From positions 28,080-92,079 of the forward strand of contig DJTE01000035.1 of the NCBI GenBank assembly GCA_002439165.1: a stretch of 64,000 nucleotides of DNA, in the 5' to 3' direction. This document shows, piece after piece, positions 8,685-16,224 of the stretch; position 1 is the stretch's first letter, and every line of letters begins with the position of its first letter. The stretch is from Chryseobacterium indologenes (GTDB taxonomy: Bacteria; Bacteroidota; Bacteroidia; Flavobacteriales; Weeksellaceae). The notes under the pieces were generated by a model, which had not been told where the DNA came from, made no database searches, and worked only from the letters and a program-made list of their open reading frames with translations. The position numbers and the translations under genes were made by a program.

Positions 8685-9608
8685 ATGAAAACAAATTTAA
8701 CTCCTATTTTACTGGCTTTCAGTCTTTTCTCATATGCCCAAGTGGGAATAGGAACAAACAACCCCAGCGGGACCCTTCATGTGGATGGAAGTAAAGATAA
8801 TGCCGCCGTTCCTACCGCCGCACAGATCGCCAATGACTTCATTGTTACCTCAGCCGGATCAGCAGGTTTAGGGACAATAACACCGGATGCCTCTGCAAAA
8901 TTTCAGATTGATGCTACCAATAAAGGCATGCTCATTCCCCGTGTCAGCCTGAGCACTCCTTCCGACGGAACTACAATTCCTTCACCGGCAAAAGGTCTTA
9001 TTGTTTACAATACCAATGTCACCGTAAATATGGAAGAAGGTTTTTACACCAATTACGGAACTCCTTCCGCTCCCCAATGGATCACCTATCAGCAGCGTGA
9101 CAAAACAGCCTGGAGACTTGACAACGTATTTGACGTTACCGCAGCTGCTCCCGTAGATCAGCCTGTAACATCAGGAACTACGGTAAATAATCTCAATTTA
9201 GGACTAAATATCACCATCACCATTCCTCCGTTTACTCAGGCCAAACTGGTTACCACTTACAGTGTTCCTATCGGCACCACTACAATATCAACCAATTTCG
9301 GGGGATATTTCGGAATAAGATTTTTGAAAAACGGATCAGAACTTCCGGCCGGATCAAGAAAATACACCGTACCTGCCATTTCAACGGGAGTTGCGTCAAG
9401 AATGGCCTCCGTAAATGCTACGGTAGGTGATACTGTTGTTAATAATACAGCTACTCCAATTAATGTAACTTATGCTTTAAATGGTTATGTAGAGCCTACC
9501 TCAGATGCCTCAACGATCAGATTTAACATGTGGGCACCTACGGATCCGAATTTTAACTGGGGAAGAGGATATATGTCGGTTCAGATGTTTACCAAAACAA
9601 CTCTATAA
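8685..9608 (+). CDS. secreted protein of unknown function with VGIGTNNPSG start motif
   Basis: 307 residues. The signal peptide ends SYAQ (residue 19) and the mature protein begins VGIGTNNPSGTLHVDG, a start seen on many flavobacterial surface proteins related in style to phage tail-fibre or collagen-like proteins. The middle has FQIDATNKGMLIPRV, also typical of that group, and the C-terminal half is beta-rich (about 160-300). There is no T9SS sorting domain at the end. It is preceded by a 200-bp very AT-rich leader. A 52-bp near-copy of nt 9313-9364 lies at 10175-10226, so the gene or part of it was once duplicated. Function unknown. Confidence 0.8.
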   Translation: MKTNLTPILLAFSLFSYAQVGIGTNNPSGTLHVDGSKDNAAVPTAAQIANDFIVTSAGSAGLGTITPDASAKFQIDATNKGMLIPRVSLSTPSDGTTIPSPAKGLIVYNTNVTVNMEEGFYTNYGTPSAPQWITYQQRDKTAWRLDNVFDVTAAAPVDQPVTSGTTVNNLNLGLNITITIPPFTQAKLVTTYSVPIGTTTISTNFGGYFGIRFLKNGSELPAGSRKYTVPAISTGVASRMASVNATVGDTVVNNTATPINVTYALNGYVEPTSDASTIRFNMWAPTDPNFNWGRGYMSVQMFTKTTL

Positions 9609-9645
9609 AATGATACCGGCCCGAAACCGGTCTTTACAATACCCG

Positions 9646-9669
9646 GCTCCTTTTTCAGGGAGCTTTTTT
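9646..9669 (+). terminator. terminator after the secreted-protein gene
   Basis: GCTCC / GGAGC stem followed by six T, 37 bases after the stop. Confidence 0.65.
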
Positions 9670-9671
9670 AT

Positions 9672-10070
9672 TTAAATAAAAAGACCGGATTTAAAATAGA
9701 CACAAAGTACCAGTGAAATAAAAAATAAAATCGCTGAACCACTGAAAAGCACCAGTCTGAACAGGCTTTTAAAATAATAAAGCTCTAAAATGTGCAAAAT
9801 AAAAAACAGAATACCGGAAGCCGCAATACCAATCAGCGAAGCAACAATAAGAGTCTGACAGTAATTTTCCTGCGGGAGCGGATCTTTAAAAACAAAAAAC
9901 AGCAGTCCGGAAGCCATAGCTATGAAAACAGTAGCGGCCTTTTCTGTAAGATATTTTATTTTCTTACCACTCTTAGGTTTGTCATCATAACTCAATGTTG
10001 AAGATGATGTTGATCCAAAGGATACAACATTTGATATCCAATCTATAACCTCAAAAAAATCCCAGTTCAT
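9672..10070 (-). CDS. small membrane protein of unknown function
   Basis: 132 residues with three hydrophobic helices: about 46-64 (AATVFIAMASGLLFFVF), 74-100 (LIVASLIGIAASGILFFIL) and 108-128 (LVLFSGSAILFFISLVLC). The N-terminal ~45 residues are polar and Ser-rich and probably cytoplasmic. No family was recognised. It is convergent with the upstream secreted-protein gene. A TAnnTTTG-type box 20 bases before the ATG supports it as a real gene. Confidence 0.6.
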   Translation of the reverse strand: MNWDFFEVIDWISNVVSFGSTSSSTLSYDDKPKSGKKIKYLTEKAATVFIAMASGLLFFVFKDPLPQENYCQTLIVASLIGIAASGILFFILHILELYYFKSLFRLVLFSGSAILFFISLVLCVYFKSGLFI

Positions 10071-10089
10071 ATTTTATCCTGAATTTACC

Positions 10090-10097
10090 CAAAATTA
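10090..10097 (-). promoter_or_regulatory. -7 box of the small membrane protein gene
   Basis: Minus-strand TAATTTTG, 20 bases before the ATG. No correctly spaced -33 element seen. Confidence 0.35.
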
Positions 10098-10115
10098 AAG
10101 AATTATTTCAAAAGA

Positions 10116-10159
10116 GTCCCGAAGGGACGATCTAACATAGAATCGGATGCAATCCGATT
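10116..10159. repeat. two-hairpin REP-like element
   Basis: First hairpin GTCCC-GAA-GGGAC (10116-10128), then 12 bases, then a hairpin with 8-bp arms AATCGGAT / ATCCGATT around GCA (10141-10159). Paired short hairpins of this kind resemble REP elements mobilised by REP-associated tyrosine transposases. Only one copy lies in this window and no such transposase is present. Confidence 0.5.
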
Positions 10160-10174
10160 AATATAAACAGAACA

Positions 10175-10226
10175 GAATAAGATTTTTAAAAAACGGATCA
10201 GAACTTCCGGCCGGATCAAAAAAATA
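10175..10226 (+). pseudogene. fragment duplicated from the secreted-protein gene at 8685-9608
   Basis: 52 bases that match 9313-9364 with two G-to-A changes. In the parental frame they read IRFLKNGSELPAGS and then hit a stop where the parent continues. Flanks show no similarity, so this is a remnant of a lost paralogue or a short duplication, not a gene. Confidence 0.7.
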
Positions 10227-10551
10227 ATTTTGAGGGCTGATTCCGTGGTTTTATCCAAAAATATTTGGCAAAATGAGGAGACGTAAGATCTTTAGAATAT
10301 GAAGCAAGGTCTTACCTTAAAGCATTATACCTATAAAAAATCTTTGATTTTTTCCTTAATTCATTTTACCTTAAAAGGATTTTAATGTTTCAAATAAAAT
10401 TTAAACAGAATATAAAGAGATCAGCACTTATCATAATGATGTCTTACATAACTTCCAGCTTCAAATATTATCCCACACTGACGTTAATTTATTTTACCAT
10501 TTAAAGAATTCCGATATTTCAAATAAAATTTAAAAAGACAGACTGCCCAAT

Positions 10552-10578
10552 AAAAAAAACCTTCCGGAATGGAAGGTT
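10552..10578 (-). terminator. terminator of the RNA methyltransferase gene
   Basis: On the minus strand: AACCTTCC-ATTCC-GGAAGGTT, then a run of T, just after the stop. Confidence 0.85.
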
Positions 10579-10584
10579 GGTATT

Positions 10585-11751
10585 TTATTTTGAATTTTCA
10601 ATCTTATGAACTTTCTTGGTTCCTTCATACATTTCATACTGAAGGAATCTTGTTTCCAGTTTTCCGTTGAAAAGTTTGATCTTTCTTGACGGACGAAGCC
10701 CTATCTTTTTTACAGCTTCAAGATCGGAAGAAATCAGCCAGGCCAGTGTATTCGGGTAATGGGTTTTAAACGTATCTCCTATCTTTTTATAGAAATCATC
10801 ATCATTAATGGAAATTCTTTCATCATAAGGAGGGTTGAATACCATCAGTAACGGGAAAAGATCTTTTTTGGAATCGAAGAAATTCTGTTTTTTCACTTCA
10901 ATCACATCTTCCATTTCGGCCGCTTCAATATTCATTCTTGCTGCATTCAGCATGCGGGCATCAATATCATACCCTACAATTTTTCCCGTAAATTCTTTTA
11001 CCCTGTTGATCCTGAATTCTTTGATCTTGGCAAACAGATCCGCATCATAGTTTTTCCAGTTCTGGAATGCAAATCTCTTTCTGAAAATCTGTGCCGGAAG
11101 ATCCATGGCAATCATGGCCGCTTCAATCAGAAGAGTTCCCGAACCGCACATAGGATCCAGGAAATTTCCTTTCCCATCCCAGCCTGCCAGTTGAAGCATT
11201 CCGCTGGCAAGAACCTCATTGATTGGTGCTTCCCCCTGCTCTCTCCTGTATCCTCTCTTAAACAGGGCATCTCCTGAAGAATCTAGAGAAATGGTAATCA
11301 GCTCACGGTCAATATGCAGGTGAAATTTAATGTCCGGCGATCTTGTTTCTACATTAGGACGTCTCTTGAACTTATCCTGAAAATAATCTACGATTGCATC
11401 CTTCATTTTAAGGGTCATAAACTGCGAATGCTTAAAGGTTTCGGAATTCACCGTAGCATCAATCGCAAAAGACTGGTCTACATCCATAAACTCTTCCCAG
11501 GATACTTTAAAAAGCCTGTCATAAAACTGATGCTGATTGAATGCTTTGAACTCATGAATAGGAATCAGGATCTTCAAAGCAGTCCTTGCCGAATAATTTA
11601 CTTTATAAAGAAAGCCGAGATCACCTTCGCAATTTACAGCTCTGTTTTTCACTTCCACCTTTCTTCCTCCCAATTTTTTGATCTCTTCTGCCAAAACCTG
11701 TTCCAGTCCGAAGAATGTTTTTATCTGAATCTTTAGATTTTCTATATCCAT
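10585..11751 (-). CDS. THUMP-domain class I rRNA methyltransferase (RlmL N-terminal/YpsC-like)
   Basis: 388 residues. Residues about 5-160 form the ferredoxin-like plus THUMP RNA-binding region (GLEQVLAEEIKKLGG at the start). Residues 165-380 form a Rossmann methyltransferase with FLDPMCGSGTLLIEAAM (SAM site) and the N6/N2-amino methylase motif NPPYDERI. Such enzymes methylate a guanine N2 in 23S rRNA (G2445 in E. coli RlmL); this is the single-domain version without the RlmK half. It is monocistronic with its own terminator. The exact target base is inferred from family only. Confidence 0.9.
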   Translation of the reverse strand: MDIENLKIQIKTFFGLEQVLAEEIKKLGGRKVEVKNRAVNCEGDLGFLYKVNYSARTALKILIPIHEFKAFNQHQFYDRLFKVSWEEFMDVDQSFAIDATVNSETFKHSQFMTLKMKDAIVDYFQDKFKRRPNVETRSPDIKFHLHIDRELITISLDSSGDALFKRGYRREQGEAPINEVLASGMLQLAGWDGKGNFLDPMCGSGTLLIEAAMIAMDLPAQIFRKRFAFQNWKNYDADLFAKIKEFRINRVKEFTGKIVGYDIDARMLNAARMNIEAAEMEDVIEVKKQNFFDSKKDLFPLLMVFNPPYDERISINDDDFYKKIGDTFKTHYPNTLAWLISSDLEAVKKIGLRPSRKIKLFNGKLETRFLQYEMYEGTKKVHKIENSK

Positions 11752-11851
11752 AATTTAAGGTGTTAAAAGATTTAATGATTTAAAAATTAAAAGATTAACG
11801 ATCATTATTCAAAATCCGATTGAGCCTGTCTATCCTTCAAAATAAAAATAC

Positions 11852-11885
11852 TTTGCTTTTAACAGCGCAAATTTAGTTATTTTTG
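11852..11885 (+). promoter_or_regulatory. promoter giving a leaderless methyltransferase mRNA
   Basis: TTTG at 11852-11855, 22-nt spacer, TATTTTTG at 11878-11885. The ATG follows only four bases after the box, so transcription probably starts at or next to the start codon. Confidence 0.6.
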
Positions 11886-11889
11886 TATT

Positions 11890-12615
11890 ATGGAATGGTT
11901 TGAATCTTGGTTTGATACCCCTTATTATCATCTTCTCTACAACAACAGAGACTATACGGAAGCAGAAAACTTTATTACAGCACTGACGAAAGACCTTCAG
12001 CTGCCGCCAGCATCCAGAATTATTGATCTTGCCTGCGGAAAAGGAAGACATTCCGTATTCCTGAATAAACTGGGGTATGATGTACTGGGGCTTGACCTTT
12101 CCAGACAGAGTATAGAATTCGACAGACAGTTTGAAAACCAGACCCTTATTTTCGATGTACACGATATGAGAAATCCGATTGATGCCGATCCTATGGATGC
12201 AGTATTCAATCTGTTTACCAGTTTCGGCTATTTCGACAATGAAAATGACGATAAAAAAGTATTCCGGTCCGTATACAATGTCCTGAAGCCCGGAGGTTAT
12301 TTCGTTCTGGACTATCTGAACCAGGAATATGTGAGAAGGACATTAGTACCTGAAGCCTCTGTAACACGCGGAGATATTGAATTTAAGATCCTTAAAAAGA
12401 TTGAAGGCCGGCACGTGATCAAAGACATTCGTTTTGAAGCAGATGGGAAACCTTTTCATTTTTTTGAAAAAGTAAAACTCCATTCACTGGAAGAGATTCA
12501 TTCTTATGCGGCAAACTGTGGTTTTGAAAGAATAAAAGTCTGGGGAGATTATCAGTTAAATGAATTCTCTAAAGACATCTCTCCAAGATGCATTAATCTA
12601 TTTAAGAAAAAATAA
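11890..12615 (+). CDS. class I SAM-dependent methyltransferase
   Basis: 241 residues. Motif I is DLACGKGRHSVFL (about 43-55), followed by LGLDLS (acidic end of strand 2) and the post-I region VFNLFTSFGYFDNENDD, then KPGGYFVLDYLN. The fold is the small-molecule methyltransferase type; the substrate is not deducible. Its stop codon overlaps the start of the ZIP transporter gene (TAATG), so the two are co-translated, though no functional link is known. Confidence 0.85.
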   Translation: MEWFESWFDTPYYHLLYNNRDYTEAENFITALTKDLQLPPASRIIDLACGKGRHSVFLNKLGYDVLGLDLSRQSIEFDRQFENQTLIFDVHDMRNPIDADPMDAVFNLFTSFGYFDNENDDKKVFRSVYNVLKPGGYFVLDYLNQEYVRRTLVPEASVTRGDIEFKILKKIEGRHVIKDIRFEADGKPFHFFEKVKLHSLEEIHSYAANCGFERIKVWGDYQLNEFSKDISPRCINLFKKK

Positions 12616-13343
12616 TGATTACGGTACTTTTACTGATTCTGAGTGTAATAGCAGGAGTATTCCTTGGGAAGCACTTCGGAAAAAAAGAAAAACTGGCCAA
12701 AAATCTGCTGATCCTGAGTGCAGGATTCCTGATTACGATCTGCCTGAATGAAGTTTTTCCTCAGGTATACACCTCCGAAGCAGGAAGCAGCCTGGGAATA
12801 TTCGTTATTGCAGGAGTTCTTCTGCAGATGATCCTTGAAGCACTGACGAAAGGTTTCGAGCACGGACATTTTCATCATCATAATGAGCATAACATCCTTC
12901 CCGTTGCTTTAATGGTAGGATTATTTGTCCATGCCTTTATCGAGGGAATTCCTCTGGCCAATGAAGAGCATGAGCTTTCCCCTTACCTGCTGGGAATTGT
13001 ATTTCACAACCTTCCTATTTCGTTCATTCTCGGTGCCTTCTTATTCAACAGGAAAAATGATAGCCAGGGATCATCATACCCCTCCCTCCTGATCGTTGCC
13101 CTCTTTGCTCTTGCTTCTCCAATGGGAATGCTTTTGGGTAATTATTTCAATCCGGATTTGCAGCCTTATTTTCTGGCTATCGTAGGCGGGATTTTTCTTC
13201 ATATTTCATCCGTCATTATTTTTGAAAGCAACAAGAATCATAATATCGACTGGGTCAAGATCGGTCTGGTCATCGTAGGCGTTTCTTTAGCGCTGGTTAT
13301 GCATCTTTTCCACAACCACTCTCATGTGGGACATCATCATTAA
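12615..13343 (+). CDS. ZIP-family divalent metal transporter
   Basis: 242 residues with about eight membrane helices. A His-rich cytoplasmic loop HGHFHHHNEHN lies at about 82-92. The conserved metal-path helices carry HAFIEGIPL and FHNLPISFILG (His, Glu and Asn ligands), and the C-terminus is again His-rich (HNHSHVGHHH). ZIP proteins move zinc or iron into the cytoplasm. Translation is coupled to the preceding methyltransferase by the TAATG overlap. Confidence 0.9.
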   Translation: MITVLLLILSVIAGVFLGKHFGKKEKLAKNLLILSAGFLITICLNEVFPQVYTSEAGSSLGIFVIAGVLLQMILEALTKGFEHGHFHHHNEHNILPVALMVGLFVHAFIEGIPLANEEHELSPYLLGIVFHNLPISFILGAFLFNRKNDSQGSSYPSLLIVALFALASPMGMLLGNYFNPDLQPYFLAIVGGIFLHISSVIIFESNKNHNIDWVKIGLVIVGVSLALVMHLFHNHSHVGHHH

Positions 13344-13512
13344 TTTCATTTCAGTTTGGATAAAGGTTTGAAAACGGTGATGAAAGAGGGAAATTCTCAA
13401 TACATCAATCATAAATACTGATCTGTTTTTATCTTTCCCAAAATAATCTGATCTTACAGCAGTTTTCAGTACCTGTAAACTTAATTTTCACAGCCTTAAA
13501 AATACGGCCAAT

Positions 13513-13542
13513 AAAAAAAGCTCCGGACCATTGGTCCGGAGC
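13513..13542 (-). terminator. strong terminator of the lipoprotein/porin operon
   Basis: GCTCCGGACC / GGTCCGGAGC, a perfect 10-bp stem with a 3-base loop and seven T on the minus strand. Confidence 0.9.
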
Positions 13543-13574
13543 CTCAATTTAATCACTCATTACACAATCTGGAA

Positions 13575-14981
13575 TTAGAACTTCCAGCCGAATGTAATAA
13601 AGAAGTTATTTCTGTTGTTTTTCACATCGCTTACCACAAAATAATCTGATCCCAGAATTCTGCTGCCGGAATAATAAGCCGTATCCGTAGAAGGATTTCC
13701 TGTCTCAATACCTCTTAAATAAGGATTACTGTATGAAGAGGTAATGTACTGATAGGATGCATCTACATAGAATGACTTAAAGTCATACCCTATACCGAAA
13801 GAAGCCAGATTCCGGTCATTCAGTATCATGTCACTGTTTGAGCGGTCCGAAGTGGAAGCATCAGGATTCAGCTGGCTTACCGTTAAAGCATCAAAAGGAT
13901 TGGAAGAATAAGAATATCCTCCTCTCAGTCTCAACTGCTTTATTCTGTATTCTGCACCGATTCTCACTTCTGAAACATTCTTATAATTATCTTTAAAGAA
14001 ACTGTTCAGTTCACTTTCTGTTCCTGAGTATACTTTATATTTAGGTCTGGTAACTCCCAGCGTATAATCTACATTCAACGAGAAGTTTTTGCTTGCTACA
14101 AACGCTGCACTCACGGTTGCTTTAAGTGGTGTGGTGAGCTTGTTATTTTCTCCGCCAACACCATCTCCTCTCTGAGGATCGTTATAGAAATTGTATTCCC
14201 TGTCTATTGACCAGAATGTAGGTGTTTCAATGGATGCACCTACTCTGAAATTAGGATTCAACTTACCGATAACCCCTAAGGAAGCGGAAAAACCGGTTGA
14301 CCTTTCAGAAAAAGGGGTATTCTGTCTGTCAAAAAACTCTAAAGATCCGTTATCCGTCATTTGAAAAACTGCCGTATCGTACTGATCAAGAGAAGCTCCA
14401 AAGAAGTTTAAACCGGCACCTATATACACACTGTGATTATAATTGGCACCTACCCCGAAGCTTGTTTTGGAAAGATTTCCATATCTGTTGTAGGCATGTC
14501 CGGCCAGTGATGCACTTTTACCGTCATTGAAATCCGTGATCAGATTATTGCTCCCTGGAGATTCTATATAGTTATCTAGTGACTGGTTGGAATAATTGAT
14601 ACCGATATTGATAAACTTCCAGGCCGTCTCAGTCATTAGCGGAAAAGTAATCACTCCACCAACATTTCCAAGATCAGTTGTTGTTTTACTGTAATTGACC
14701 GTGGAGCTGTTCCAGGTACTCTTGTTTCTGTTTCCTGCAATGGATAAAGTTCCTGAAACCTCACCTGAAATAGCTACTCCTAAACCGGCAGGGTTTGTAA
14801 GCAGTGAATTGGCATCACCTCCCAGGGCTCCGTTAGCTCCTGCCATTGCATTGAATTTTGCTGATCCCACCATAGGAGAACCGGAATATACATCTACAGT
14901 ATTCCTCAATACAGAAACATCCTGAGCCTGTGCAAAAAATGCCGCAGCTATGCCCGTTAATACTAAAGATTTTTTTAACAT
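13575..14981 (-). CDS. OmpP1/FadL-type outer-membrane beta-barrel protein
   Basis: 468 residues. The signal peptide ends AQAQ (about residue 20). The mature N-terminus has the family pattern GSPMVGSAKFNAMAGANGALGGDANSLLTNPAG, where FadL proteins place their hatch and NPA-like motif. Alternating amphipathic strands follow, and the chain ends in Phe (ITFGWKF), the barrel-assembly signal. FadL-type barrels pass hydrophobic compounds across the outer membrane. It is 29 bases downstream of the Trp/Gly-rich lipoprotein gene on the same strand, with a shared terminator, so the two form an operon. Confidence 0.85.
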   Translation of the reverse strand: MLKKSLVLTGIAAAFFAQAQDVSVLRNTVDVYSGSPMVGSAKFNAMAGANGALGGDANSLLTNPAGLGVAISGEVSGTLSIAGNRNKSTWNSSTVNYSKTTTDLGNVGGVITFPLMTETAWKFINIGINYSNQSLDNYIESPGSNNLITDFNDGKSASLAGHAYNRYGNLSKTSFGVGANYNHSVYIGAGLNFFGASLDQYDTAVFQMTDNGSLEFFDRQNTPFSERSTGFSASLGVIGKLNPNFRVGASIETPTFWSIDREYNFYNDPQRGDGVGGENNKLTTPLKATVSAAFVASKNFSLNVDYTLGVTRPKYKVYSGTESELNSFFKDNYKNVSEVRIGAEYRIKQLRLRGGYSYSSNPFDALTVSQLNPDASTSDRSNSDMILNDRNLASFGIGYDFKSFYVDASYQYITSSYSNPYLRGIETGNPSTDTAYYSGSRILGSDYFVVSDVKNNRNNFFITFGWKF

Positions 14982-15010
14982 TATTTTTTTAATAGTTATT
15001 TAGTTTACAA

Positions 15011-16081
15011 TTATCTGCCGCCACTTCTGAAGCCGCCGCCTCCGCCGCCGCTTCTGAAGCCTCCGCCACCACCTGAAGAACCTCCTCCTCTGAAGCCGCC
15101 TGAATTGCTGTTGTTGAAACCGCCATTCGATCTGAAACCGCTATTATCTCTTTGTGGAGTGTAGTTATAATTAGGTCTTGGCTGAGAGTTCGAATTGCGG
15201 AAACCACCCTGAGACTGGTTTCTGAAACCTCCATTGGTGTTCCCCTGTCTGAAGCCGCCATTTGTATTTGAATTACGGAAACCGCCGTTTGAACTGTTCC
15301 CGCTTCTGAAACCACTATTGGAACTTCTCACAGCATCACCGCTGTTTCTGAAACCACCTCTGTAAGTATTGGTATTGTAAACAGCATTGGTTAGGCCGGG
15401 ATTACTGAAACCACCACCGCTGCTTCTTCTGTAAATCGGTCTGTTGTAATGTCCGTGGCCCCAATAGCCACCGCCCCAGCCCCAGTAAGGATAACCGTAG
15501 CCTCCTCCCCAGAATGGATCATAATAGCCTCCCCAATAAGGAGAATATCCATAGCCCCAGTACGGACTTCCCCAGCCCATAGAGCCTCCCCAGCCCCAGC
15601 CGATCGATCCGCCCCAGCCCCAGGATAATCCCATACCCCAGCCCCAGCCGCGGTTCCAGCCCCAATATGGGTTATAACCGCCATACCATCCCCACGGGTA
15701 TCCCCACCCCCAGGAATTGTCATAATAGTTGGTCTGTGAGCCTGCAAAATTACCCCAGTCTGACTCCGTAGCATTGACATTCAGATTGACATCACTCCAT
15801 GAATTATATCTGTTATCACGCTCTCTTGCATTAGCTTCTGCATTCTGAATCACATTAGAGTCCTGATAATAATCGTAATATTCACCTACACGGTTTCCGC
15901 CATCATTGATAATTACTCCTTCCGGCAGCGTATCTTTATTCGGGTCATAGTACACCCCGTCTGTCTCTGTGTATCCGCCAATCTGAGCACCACAAGACAC
16001 AAGCAGCAATCCGCCCGATATGGCTAAAATCCCTTTGGATTTTAACAAACCAAGCAAATTTTTATGTATATTTTTTTTCAT
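15011..16081 (-). CDS. Trp/Gly/Tyr-rich lipoprotein with GGFR repeats
   Basis: 356 residues. A lipoprotein signal ends LLLVSC (Cys30). An ordinary region (30-115) contains GGYTETDGVYYDPNKD. Residues about 120-215 are extremely rich in Trp, Gly and Tyr (repeats of WGWG, PYWGW, GYPYW). The rest (about 225-356) is built of Asn/Ser-separated GGFR units ending in a poly-Gly tail. No enzyme domain is visible. It probably sits in the outer membrane and, from the operon, works with or beside the FadL-like barrel. The repeats suggest self-association or binding, which is inference. Confidence 0.8.
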   Translation of the reverse strand: MKKNIHKNLLGLLKSKGILAISGGLLLVSCGAQIGGYTETDGVYYDPNKDTLPEGVIINDGGNRVGEYYDYYQDSNVIQNAEANARERDNRYNSWSDVNLNVNATESDWGNFAGSQTNYYDNSWGWGYPWGWYGGYNPYWGWNRGWGWGMGLSWGWGGSIGWGWGGSMGWGSPYWGYGYSPYWGGYYDPFWGGGYGYPYWGWGGGYWGHGHYNRPIYRRSSGGGFSNPGLTNAVYNTNTYRGGFRNSGDAVRSSNSGFRSGNSSNGGFRNSNTNGGFRQGNTNGGFRNQSQGGFRNSNSQPRPNYNYTPQRDNSGFRSNGGFNNSNSGGFRGGGSSGGGGGFRSGGGGGGFRSGGR

Positions 16082-16125
16082 GATAACGTATAAATTTTTA
16101 ATTTAAATTATATTTGCAATCTGTA

Positions 16126-16175
16126 CCAAAAATGTACCAAACACTGGTAAAAAAATCTATCAAAAATAGATTTTT
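16126..16175. promoter_or_regulatory. repeats in the divergent lipoprotein/proS spacer
   Basis: TGTACCAAA occurs twice in close tandem. An inverted repeat with arms AAAAATCTAT (16151-16160) and ATAGATTTTT (16166-16175) follows. Both lie between the divergent starts at 16081 and 16225 and may be protein-binding sites. No clear TAnnTTTG box serves either gene. Confidence 0.3.
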
Positions 16176-16224
16176 ATTTTTAGATTACAATAATGTACAA
16201 AAGTTAAAAAAATTTTAAAAAATA

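Larger units (their letters stand above)
10071..10584. other. 514-bp decayed intergenic region
   Basis: No intact gene. It holds, in order: the promoter of the membrane-protein gene; a two-hairpin element (10116-10159); a 52-bp copy of part of the secreted gene (10175-10226); an imperfect inverted repeat (10283-10292 with 10306-10315); two ~54-bp direct repeats at 10357-10410 and 10484-10538 that share TTTCAAATAAAATTTAAA; and the terminator of the RNA methyltransferase gene. It looks like the residue of duplicated and lost sequence. Confidence 0.6.
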
